Of a DNA stretch of 64,000 nucleotides, positions 7,156 through 13,794 are shown in pieces. The position numbers were made by a program, and so were the translations under genes. The notes below the pieces were generated by a model. That model had not been told where the DNA came from. It saw nothing but the letters and a program-made list of their open reading frames with translations, and made no database searches. Each line of letters opens with the position of its first letter. Position 1 is the stretch's first letter. This stretch comes from Acetatifactor aquisgranensis (GTDB lineage: Bacteria; Bacillota; Clostridia; Lachnospirales; Lachnospiraceae): contig NZ_CALPDH010000010.1 of NCBI RefSeq assembly GCF_943193215.1, forward strand, positions 1 to 64,000, given 5' to 3'.

Positions 7156-8220
7156 ATGAGCAATAGTACAGTAAAGAACAAATGTGGATTTTTGGCAATA
7201 GGAGCAGGTGGTGGTAATGTCTGTGTTCCATTTTATAAGGCAGGCTATCCGTCCCTATTCGTAAATTCAGCCAGACTTGACTTGGACAGCTTGACGGAAG
7301 TGGATGAAACGTATAAGTACCATATTCCAGGTGGTGAAGGGTGCAATAAGGACAGGAAGAAATCAAAAGAGTTGTTCCGTAAGGATATTGATAACATTAT
7401 AAATGAAATCAAAGAGAAGCTGCCAGGGATTGAGTATCTGTTCATCATTGGGGCTGCTGGCGGTGGAACAGCTTCAGGTGTCCTTGCATCTATGAAACGG
7501 GTTGCTATGAATGAATTGGGTTTGAAAGCATGTATCATTGTCACGATATTGCCCAATACAAAGACAGAATCTGTAAGGGCATTGATTAACGCATATGAGA
7601 CACTGGCAGAAATAGAGCAGTTAGATGAGGCTGGAATGACCATTATCCTTGACAATGACAAGAATGCAAACAAGATGCGGATAAATGAGATGTTCTTCTG
7701 CTATTTGGATGCACTGTTGACCAACAGTTCCAGTTCCGTGCTAGGGAATGTTGACAATGCGGAAGTTGAGGAAATGATTTCTACAACAGGGATGGCGATA
7801 ATATCAAAGTTAGGGAAAGATAAGTCAGACACCCAACAGCTTATCAGTACATTCCGTAACAACATTTATGCTCCACTTGAGGATGATAAGATACTCAAGT
7901 ATATAAGGCTGATCAATGCTGGGAATGGGAAGGATATCCAGACTGAGGATATCAATAGCGAAATCGGTACGCCTCTTGATACATTTATTGGCTATGAAGC
8001 AGATGCGACTATCTGCATTTTGGCAGGTTTATCACTTCCTTACACGAAAATGGACGAAATCAAAGAAATTATTGATTCTAATAAGGATGCGATAAAGCGT
8101 AACTTGACAGCACAAAGCAGAAACAAATTATCTGAAGGATTAGGATTCTTTGATGATATAGTTCCAGCAGATAAACCCCAAAATGAGAAGAAAAAGAGTT
8201 ATAGGGATTTATTGTTTTGA
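7156..8220 (+). CDS. Tubulin/FtsZ-superfamily GTPase, TubZ-like partition protein
   Basis: A 354-residue GTPase distinct from the division FtsZ in this window. Residues 15-21 (IGAGGGN) are the nucleotide loop T1. Residues 99-108 (GAAGGGTASG) are the tubulin signature loop T4. Residues 198-203 (NVDNAE) followed by MISTTGMAII align with the FtsZ T7 synergy loop (NLDFAD), with Glu replacing the last Asp. The C-terminus is a short charged linker ending KKKSYRDLLF. The element context and the upstream wHTH gene suggest a type III plasmid/ICE segregation motor forming filaments. ATG 7156 is favoured by GGAGGAG seven bases upstream; a GTG at 7153 is also possible. Another possibility is a host-division-interfering FtsZ homologue. 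Confidence 0.75.
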   Translation: MSNSTVKNKCGFLAIGAGGGNVCVPFYKAGYPSLFVNSARLDLDSLTEVDETYKYHIPGGEGCNKDRKKSKELFRKDIDNIINEIKEKLPGIEYLFIIGAAGGGTASGVLASMKRVAMNELGLKACIIVTILPNTKTESVRALINAYETLAEIEQLDEAGMTIILDNDKNANKMRINEMFFCYLDALLTNSSSSVLGNVDNAEVEEMISTTGMAIISKLGKDKSDTQQLISTFRNNIYAPLEDDKILKYIRLINAGNGKDIQTEDINSEIGTPLDTFIGYEADATICILAGLSLPYTKMDEIKEIIDSNKDAIKRNLTAQSRNKLSEGLGFFDDIVPADKPQNEKKKSYRDLLF

Positions 8221-8394
8221 CTGAGTATAAGAGTTCGATATGAAAATATGTGTATTGGATAGTAGTTAGTAATTGCTATATGTGAGATAAAATAAAAGTA
8301 AAATATATTTAAACGATGTTCATTATATTTAAGAAATTTCTTGAACTTCATTTAAATTTATCTACGACATCCGTATAGCCATCTATGATGTCAT

Positions 8395-8460
8395 ATGCCT
8401 GGACACCTGGTGAAACGTAAAGAATTTGAAAAGTACTTAGAGAAGAACATTGAAATATGA
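8395..8460 (+). pseudogene. Possible excisionase C-terminal remnant
   Basis: A 21-codon frame ending HLVKRKEFEKYLEKN plus three residues resembles the last helix of small Tn916-type excisionases (Xis ends with a KRKQFEK-like segment), which normally stand directly before the integrase. The rest of the gene is not readable in this frame because a stop lies at 8386-8388. The interval 8221-8499 otherwise holds AT-rich sequence and a TATAAT box at 8489-8494. Confidence 0.35.
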
Positions 8461-8499
8461 AGTTGAAATAAGAGTCTGGATGTGGTAGTATAATATACT

Positions 8500-9396
8500 G
8501 TGTCAAAGGAAAAAAACACACGCCCGAATACAGTGAGGAATTATCGTGAAAGATATGAGTATAATATCCGGGATGTGATTGGGGACATGGTTATATCAGA
8601 GGTAAAGCCGATGCACTGTCAGAAAGTGCTTAATCTCATGGAAAACAGCTACAAAGGTTCTGCAATCGAGCAATGCAGAATTACTATGGCGAGTATGTTC
8701 TTCTACGCACAGGAAAATCAGATTATACCGATAAGCCTGGTCGTAAAATCAGTTAAAACGCCTAAGAAGATTGAAAAGAAGGTAAGGTTCCTTACCTTGG
8801 AAGAACAGGACAAGTTCTTGAAGGCGGCAGAAGGGACGGGCAATTATTGTCAGTTTGCTTTGATTTTGCAGACTGGCTTACGGACTGGTGAGATGATTGG
8901 GCTAAAATGGGAAGACATAGATTTTCGAAAAAGAACGGTCAGCGTCAACCGAACAATGGAATTTCGCTATGGTGACCAGGAGTTTCGTATCGGAGAGCCA
9001 AAAAGTAAAGCTGGCTACAGAACCATTCCAATGACGAAAGCTGCTTATGATATTTTGAAAGCAAAGGAAAAGGAAAGGCATGCGATAAAAGTACTGGACA
9101 TCAGATACAAAGATTTTGTGTTTATTAATAGAAAGGGTATGCCGACTAAAAATTCCACCTATGATTCTGCAATATACAAGATAGCGGATAAAGCGGGTAT
9201 CCCCAGATTTTCGATGCATACATTAAGGCACACCTTTGCTACAAGAGCGATAGAAGCAGGAATGAAACCTAAAACCCTTCAGGAAATACTCGGTCATGCA
9301 AATATAGGGGTAACAATGAACCTGTATGTACATATAACCGAGGATGAGAAAGAAAAGGAAATCAAGAAGTTCGAACAGGCATTCAAGATTGGCTGA
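8500..9396 (+). CDS. Tyrosine recombinase/integrase, N-terminally truncated
   Basis: A 298-residue phage-type integrase. The core-binding SAM-like domain begins at once (RPNTVRNYRERYEYN). The catalytic domain carries Arg in TGLRTGEMIGLKW, His-x-x-Arg in MHTLRHTFATRA, the LGHANIGVTMNLY stretch with the nucleophilic Tyr, and a charged end. Full-length relatives have roughly 60-130 further N-terminal residues including the arm-site-binding domain. Here an in-frame stop lies at 8491-8493 and the first possible start is a GTG at 8500 without ribosome site, only six bases past a TATAAT box. Catalysis may be intact but arm-site binding is lost. Confidence 0.8.
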   Translation: MSKEKNTRPNTVRNYRERYEYNIRDVIGDMVISEVKPMHCQKVLNLMENSYKGSAIEQCRITMASMFFYAQENQIIPISLVVKSVKTPKKIEKKVRFLTLEEQDKFLKAAEGTGNYCQFALILQTGLRTGEMIGLKWEDIDFRKRTVSVNRTMEFRYGDQEFRIGEPKSKAGYRTIPMTKAAYDILKAKEKERHAIKVLDIRYKDFVFINRKGMPTKNSTYDSAIYKIADKAGIPRFSMHTLRHTFATRAIEAGMKPKTLQEILGHANIGVTMNLYVHITEDEKEKEIKKFEQAFKIG

Positions 9397-9416
9397 TGGT
9401 GCGGAAATGGTGCGGA
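9396..9416 (+). repeat. 11-bp direct repeat at the integrase-proximal island end
   Basis: ATGGTGCGGA occurs at 9396-9405 and 9407-9416, overlapping the integrase stop codon, 55 bases before ychF. Short direct repeats next to an integrase 3' end are typical of integrase binding sites beside an attachment core. The partner attachment site is not visible in the window. Confidence 0.4.
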
Positions 9417-9470
9417 GGCCGACTGGAAAATGCTTGAAACCCTTGAAAATAAAGGAGATGTGAGATTATT

Positions 9471-10568
9471 ATGAAATTAGGAATCGTCGGCCTGCCGAAC
9501 GTAGGAAAGAGCACATTATTCAATTCACTGACAAAGGCCGGGGCAGAATCGGCCAATTACCCTTTCTGCACCATCGACCCGAACATCGGAATCGTCGCCG
9601 TGCCGGATGAGCGCATAAAACTGCTGGGAGACATGTACCAGTCAAAGAAAGTCACCCCCGCCGTGATAGAGTTCGTGGACATCGCCGGTCTGGTAAAGGG
9701 CGCTTCCAAAGGCGAGGGCCTGGGCAATCAGTTCCTGAGCAATATTCGCGAGGTGGATGCCATCGTCCATGTGGTCAGGTGCTTTGAAGATGCGAATGTA
9801 ATACATGTGGATGGCAGCGTGAATCCTCTGCGGGACATCGAGACCATCAATCTGGAGCTGATTTTCTCCGATCTGGAGGTGCTGGAGAGGAGGCTGTCAA
9901 AGGTTTCCAAGGCTGCCAGAATGGACAAGACCTGCGCCAAGGAACTGGCCCTGCTGGAGCGGATCAAGGAGCATCTGGAAAGCGGAAAGCCGGCCAAGAC
10001 CCTGGAGGCTGCCGATGAGGACGAGCTGGCGCTGCTGCGGGAATACAATTTCCTGACCTGCAAGCCAGTCATCTACGCCGCGAACGTGGCGGAGGAGGAT
10101 CTGGCCGATGACGGCGCCTCCAACCAGAAAGTGGCGGATGTCCGCAAATTCGCGGAGGATGAGAACAGCGAGGTGTTCGTCATCTGCGCGCAGATCGAGC
10201 AGGAGATTTCCGAGCTGGACGATGACGAAAAAGCAATGTTCCTGGAGGATCTGGGGCTTTCGGAGTCCGGGCTGGAGAAGCTGATCAAGGCCAGCTACCA
10301 TATTTTGGGCCTTATGAGCTTCCTGACGGCAGGCGAAGATGAGACCAGGGCGTGGACCATCAAAATCGGCACGAAAGCGCCCCAGGCTGCCGGAAAGATT
10401 CATTCTGACTTCGAGAGAGGCTTCATCAAGGCAGAGGTGGTCAATTATAAGGATCTGCTGGAGCAGGGCTCCCTTGCCGCCGCCCGGGAAAAGGGGCTGG
10501 TGGGTATGGAGGGCAAAGAGTATGTAGTGAAAGACGGAGATGTCATCCTGTTCCGCTTCAATGTGTAA
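9471..10568 (+). CDS. ychF: Redox-regulated P-loop ATPase/GTPase YchF (OLA1 family)
   Basis: A 365-residue translation-associated NTPase. G1 is GLPNVGKSTLF, G3 is FVDIAGLVKG, and the non-canonical G4 region (YAANVAEEDL) follows; OLA1/YchF proteins prefer ATP for this reason. The middle is a helical arm (about 130-210) and the C-terminus a TGS domain (about 280-363) ending VKDGDVILFRFNV. Length is standard. AAAGGAG precedes the ATG. The mobile island ends directly upstream, so the native promoter may have been displaced; lgt follows after 20 bases. Confidence 0.95.
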   Translation: MKLGIVGLPNVGKSTLFNSLTKAGAESANYPFCTIDPNIGIVAVPDERIKLLGDMYQSKKVTPAVIEFVDIAGLVKGASKGEGLGNQFLSNIREVDAIVHVVRCFEDANVIHVDGSVNPLRDIETINLELIFSDLEVLERRLSKVSKAARMDKTCAKELALLERIKEHLESGKPAKTLEAADEDELALLREYNFLTCKPVIYAANVAEEDLADDGASNQKVADVRKFAEDENSEVFVICAQIEQEISELDDDEKAMFLEDLGLSESGLEKLIKASYHILGLMSFLTAGEDETRAWTIKIGTKAPQAAGKIHSDFERGFIKAEVVNYKDLLEQGSLAAAREKGLVGMEGKEYVVKDGDVILFRFNV

Positions 10569-10588
10569 TGAGAGAAAGGAAATAGCTT

Positions 10589-11455
10589 ATGAATGTTGGC
10601 GATATCGCGTTTCCGAATCTGGGAATCTATCTGAGGGATGTGCCGAAGTCTTTCAGCGTGTTTGGCTTCAGCATTGCCTATTACGGCCTGATCATCGGCA
10701 TCGGCGTGCTCTGCGGCATCCTGATGGCGGCGCACATGGCCAAGGTGAGCGGCCAGAATCCGGACGATTACTGGGACTTCGCAATCTATGCCGTCGTTTT
10801 TTCCATCATCGGGGCGCGCATCTATTATGTGGTGTTCGCGTGGGATTACTATAAGGACAATCTTCTCGGTATTTTCAATACGCGTAACGGCGGCATGGCC
10901 ATTTACGGCGGCGTCATCGCCGCGTTCATCACCCTGTTCGTCTACGGCAGGATAAAGAAGAAAAATCCTCTCCTGATGGGGGACACCTGCATGCCGGGGC
11001 TGATTCTGGGACAGGCCATCGGCCGGTGGGGGAATTTCATGAACCGGGAGGTCTTCGGCGAATATTACGACGGCCTGTTTTCCATGCAGCTTCCCATAGA
11101 CGCGGTGCGGGTCAGGGACATTTCCGAGAACATTGCGGCCCGCATCCCGGAGGGCGCCAACTATATCAATGTACATCCCACCTTTCTGTATGAGAGCGTG
11201 TGGAACCTGCTGGTGCTTGCCGCGATTCTCTGCTATTGGAAGCATAAAAAGTTCGACGGGGAGATATGCCTGCTCTATCTGGGGGGCTACGGACTGGGGA
11301 GGTTCATCATCGAGGGCATCCGCACCGACACCCTCTTCATTCCCGGTACACAGGTTCCCGTGTCCCAGGTGCTGGCGCTGTTGATGCTGGTCTTCGCGAT
11401 AGCGGTTGACATCGCGGTGAGGCAGAAGAAAAAGGCTGGCGCAGGGTCAAAATAA
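10589..11455 (+). CDS. lgt: Prolipoprotein diacylglyceryl transferase
   Basis: A 288-residue integral membrane enzyme that moves diacylglycerol from phosphatidylglycerol to the lipobox Cys of prolipoproteins. About seven hydrophobic segments are visible. The family signature is GQAIGRWGNFMNREVFG, with the catalytic-region Arg residues. HPTFLYESVWN and GYGLGRFIIEGIRTD are further conserved blocks. It shares a transcript with ychF and is followed by a hairpin terminator. Confidence 0.95.
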   Translation: MNVGDIAFPNLGIYLRDVPKSFSVFGFSIAYYGLIIGIGVLCGILMAAHMAKVSGQNPDDYWDFAIYAVVFSIIGARIYYVVFAWDYYKDNLLGIFNTRNGGMAIYGGVIAAFITLFVYGRIKKKNPLLMGDTCMPGLILGQAIGRWGNFMNREVFGEYYDGLFSMQLPIDAVRVRDISENIAARIPEGANYINVHPTFLYESVWNLLVLAAILCYWKHKKFDGEICLLYLGGYGLGRFIIEGIRTDTLFIPGTQVPVSQVLALLMLVFAIAVDIAVRQKKKAGAGSK

Positions 11456-11469
11456 AGACGAAATTACGT

Positions 11470-11517
11470 GAACAGGTCTGCTGATTTCCGCTATGGAGAC
11501 AGTCGGGCCTGTTCTTT
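11470..11517 (+). terminator. Terminator-like hairpin after lgt
   Basis: GAACAGG (11470-11476) pairs with CCTGTTC (11508-11514), followed by TTT only; a moderate terminator. Confidence 0.45.
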
Positions 11518-11528
11518 CGACAAAAAAG

Positions 11529-11565
11529 TTTACGAATTGACATAAGAGCTTTATAAACCTTTAAA
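11529..11565 (+). promoter_or_regulatory. Overlapping promoter elements for an intergenic transcript
   Basis: TTTACG (11529-11534), 17 bp and TATAAA (11552-11557); also TTGACA (11537-11542), 17 bp and TTTAAA (11560-11565). Either would start transcription just before the hairpin at 11580. Confidence 0.45.
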
Positions 11566-11657
11566 AATTTTATAAGGAAGCCGAAAACTATATCTTGTGT
11601 GAAGATGCTGTTAATGGAACAATATATTGTGTTTCATTTTCGGCATTTTCTTTTTTG
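11566..11657 (+). ncRNA. Candidate small RNA between lgt and mraZ
   Basis: GCCGAAAA (11580-11587) pairs perfectly with TTTTCGGC (11637-11644), and a T-rich ATTTTCTTTTTT tail follows, giving a 3' terminator-like end. A promoter lies just upstream and there is no reading frame of note inside. The result would be a roughly 90-base transcript. No known RNA family was recognised. Confidence 0.35.
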
Positions 11658-11702
11658 TTGTCCTAAAATCCGTTTGGAATCCCAATCGCACAAACTTTCG
11701 GC

Positions 11703-11778
11703 TTGTCAAATGATGAATTATATATTAAAATCAATAACGTAGTGGGATGGATATGGCATGAAAACCCATAAAGTGGGA
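11703..11778 (+). promoter_or_regulatory. mraZ promoter and putative MraZ operator
   Basis: TTGTCA (11703-11708), a 17-bp spacer and TAAAAT (11726-11731) form the division-cluster promoter. Downstream of the start site AGTGGGATG occurs twice, with TGGGA at 11743-11747 and 11774-11778. MraZ proteins bind TGGG-containing direct repeats between promoter and mraZ, so these are candidate autoregulatory sites, though the 31-bp spacing is wider than the classical arrangement. Confidence 0.5.
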
Positions 11779-11848
11779 TGAAAGACCAAAAAAGGGTTGG
11801 AATGCGCAGTCCCGTGGCGGTTCCGGCTTTGATGGGTGGTGATTGCTT

Positions 11849-12280
11849 TTGTTCATGGGCAGATACAATCATACAATCGACCCCAAGGGCAGGCTGAGTA
11901 TTCCTTCAAAGTACCGGGAAGTCCTGGGGGATGAATTCGTGGTATCAAAGGGGATGGACGGCTGCCTCTTCGTGTATGCCAACGAGGAATGGAAAGTCTT
12001 CGAGGAAAAGCTGGCGTCCCTGCCGCTGATCAACCCGGAGGCCAGGCAGTTTGCAAGATTCTTCCTCTCAGGGGCCCAGTCAGTGACCGTGGACAAGCAG
12101 GGACGTATCCTGATGCCCCAGGATCTGCGGGATTTCGCAGGTCTGGAAAAGGATGTGGTGCTGGCCGGTATGGGAGGCCGCATTGAGATCTGGAGCCTTG
12201 AGAGATGGAACGCGAACAGCGAATCCGTGGACATAGGTGCCATATCCCAGGGCATGATGAACTTAGGCCTGACTATCTAA
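11849..12280 (+). CDS. mraZ: Transcriptional regulator MraZ
   Basis: A 143-residue protein of two AbrB-like SpoVT/MraZ repeats. The halves read FMGRYNHTIDPKGRLSIP with KYRE, and SVTVDKQGRILMPQDLRDFA. MraZ forms a ring and represses the division cluster by binding repeats in front of its own gene. I chose the TTG at 11849 because it gives the usual MFMG-type start and length and has GGTGGTG about 8 bases upstream; ATG 11855 and TTG 11843 are alternatives. First gene of the dcw cluster. Confidence 0.92.
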   Translation: MFMGRYNHTIDPKGRLSIPSKYREVLGDEFVVSKGMDGCLFVYANEEWKVFEEKLASLPLINPEARQFARFFLSGAQSVTVDKQGRILMPQDLRDFAGLEKDVVLAGMGGRIEIWSLERWNANSESVDIGAISQGMMNLGLTI

Positions 12281-12292
12281 GGAGGAGCATCC

Positions 12293-13222
12293 ATGGAATT
12301 CAGACACTACTCCGTGCTTTTGGAGGAGACCATTGAACAACTTCATGTGAAGCCGGACGGTATCTACGTGGATGGGACCCTGGGGGGCGGCGGACATGCC
12401 CTTGAAGTGTGCAGAAGGCTCGGGAACGGGCATCTCTACGGCATCGATCAGGACGGCGAGGCTGTCTCGGCAGCAAGGGAGCGCCTTTCCTCTTTTGCGG
12501 ACAAGACCACTTTCATCAGGGAGAATTACTGCAACATGAAAGCCGCGCTTGCCGCGGAGGGTGTGGAAAAGGCGGACGGCATCGTAATCGACCTGGGCGT
12601 ATCCTCCTACCAGTTCGACAATCAGGAAAGGGGCTTTTCCTACCGCTTTGACGCGCCCCTTGACATGCGGATGGACCGCAGACAGACTCTGACGGCGAGG
12701 GACATCGTAAACGGCTATCCGGAGAGCGAGCTCTTCCGCATCATCAGAGATTACGGAGAGGACCGCTTTGCGAAAACAATCGCGAAGCACATAGCAAAAG
12801 CAAGGGCGGACAAGCCCGTCGGGACTACTTTCGAGTTAAATGAAATCATCAAAGCCGCGATTCCGGCGAAAATGCGCCAGAACGGACATCCCTCCAAACA
12901 GACTTTCCAGGCCATACGCATTGAGTGCAACAGGGAGCTGGAGGTGCTTCGGAATTCACTGGATGATTTTATCGAGATACTGAATCCGGGAGGAAGGCTG
13001 TGCATCATTACTTTCCATTCCCTGGAGGACCGCATTGTAAAGACTGCTTTTAAGAAAAATGAGAACCCCTGCACCTGCCCCCCGGAATTTCCCATGTGCG
13101 TGTGCGGTAAGGTCTCAAAGGGGACTATGGTGACGAAGAAGCCGATTCTCCCTGGGGAGAGGGAACTTACAGAGAACAGCCGTTCTAAAAGCGCGAAGCT
13201 GCGTGTGTTCGAACGTGCATAG
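12293..13222 (+). CDS. rsmH: 16S rRNA m4C1402 methyltransferase RsmH
   Basis: A 309-residue SAM-dependent methyltransferase (MraW) acting on C1402 of 16S rRNA. The SAM-binding loop is VDGTLGGGGHAL, the next conserved block is GIVIDLGVSSYQFD with GFSYRFDAPLDMRMD, and later IRIECNRELE and ITFHSLEDRIVK. The ATG follows AAGGAGGA. A CxC-type cluster (CTCPPEFPMCVCG) near the end is common in Firmicutes forms. Second gene of the division cluster. Confidence 0.96.
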   Translation: MEFRHYSVLLEETIEQLHVKPDGIYVDGTLGGGGHALEVCRRLGNGHLYGIDQDGEAVSAARERLSSFADKTTFIRENYCNMKAALAAEGVEKADGIVIDLGVSSYQFDNQERGFSYRFDAPLDMRMDRRQTLTARDIVNGYPESELFRIIRDYGEDRFAKTIAKHIAKARADKPVGTTFELNEIIKAAIPAKMRQNGHPSKQTFQAIRIECNRELEVLRNSLDDFIEILNPGGRLCIITFHSLEDRIVKTAFKKNENPCTCPPEFPMCVCGKVSKGTMVTKKPILPGERELTENSRSKSAKLRVFERA

Positions 13223-13278
13223 AGACAGGAAGACCATAAGGACATCAATCAAATAAGACAAAGAAAGCGGGTATTGAA

Positions 13279-13785
13279 ATGGGCCAGAATAGAAGGAACT
13301 ATCGGCGGAATACATACGAAGAAAACAGAAGGGCGTACCTGGGAAGGAACCGCGATGAGTACGTCTATGGAAATGCAGTCAGGAAAATCAGTCCACAGGA
13401 GGAATGGGAGCAGACACCGGCGAAAAAAGTGAATCCCGGCGTGCGCAAGAACAGGGAGAAAGCGAGGCACATGAGCGCAGGCTATGTCATGTTCCTGGCA
13501 GTAGCCCTCTGCGCGGCGGCATTCATCCTGGTGAATTATATTCAGCTGCAGTCCGAGCTGACCACCCTGACAAAGACAGTGGCCGACAAGGAGAGCGAGC
13601 TGAATATTCTCAAACTTTCCAACGATGAGGATTATAACCGAATCATCAGCAGCATCAATCTGGAAGATATCAAGCGCGTGGCCATCGGAGAGCTGGGCAT
13701 GGGCTATGCCAAAGAAGGGCAGATCGTGGAATATGAGAACGAGGAAGGCGATTACATGCGCCGGGTGACGGAAAGCAATAAATAG
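13279..13785 (+). CDS. ftsL: FtsL-like septum protein
   Basis: A 168-residue bitopic membrane protein between rsmH and the PBP genes, the place of ftsL. A long basic cytoplasmic part (about 1-67, rich in Arg/Asn/Tyr) is followed by one membrane helix (VMFLAVALCAAAFILVNYI) and an extracytoplasmic coiled coil (LQSELTTLTKTVADKESELN). It probably joins the FtsQ-DivIC-like complex that activates FtsW and its PBP. Sequence conservation in this family is low, so the name rests mainly on topology and position. Confidence 0.75.
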   Translation: MGQNRRNYRRNTYEENRRAYLGRNRDEYVYGNAVRKISPQEEWEQTPAKKVNPGVRKNREKARHMSAGYVMFLAVALCAAAFILVNYIQLQSELTTLTKTVADKESELNILKLSNDEDYNRIISSINLEDIKRVAIGELGMGYAKEGQIVEYENEEGDYMRRVTESNK

Positions 13786-13794
13786 GAGTGCAGC

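Larger units (their letters stand above)
1..9450. mobile_element. Mosaic mobile/accessory island left of ychF
   Basis: Bases 1 to about 9,450 are AT-rich compared with the GC-rich core genes that start at ychF. They contain typical mobile-element parts: tnpV, a replication-initiator tail, a DnaC-like ATPase, an Rpn-type nuclease, a serine recombinase fragment, a toxin-antitoxin pair, a partition-like gene pair, an excisionase remnant and a tyrosine integrase next to a housekeeping gene. Several parts are truncated or frameshifted, so this looks like stacked, decayed insertions rather than one intact element. The left boundary lies outside the window. The right boundary is inferred from the integrase end and the start of ychF. 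Confidence 0.6.
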
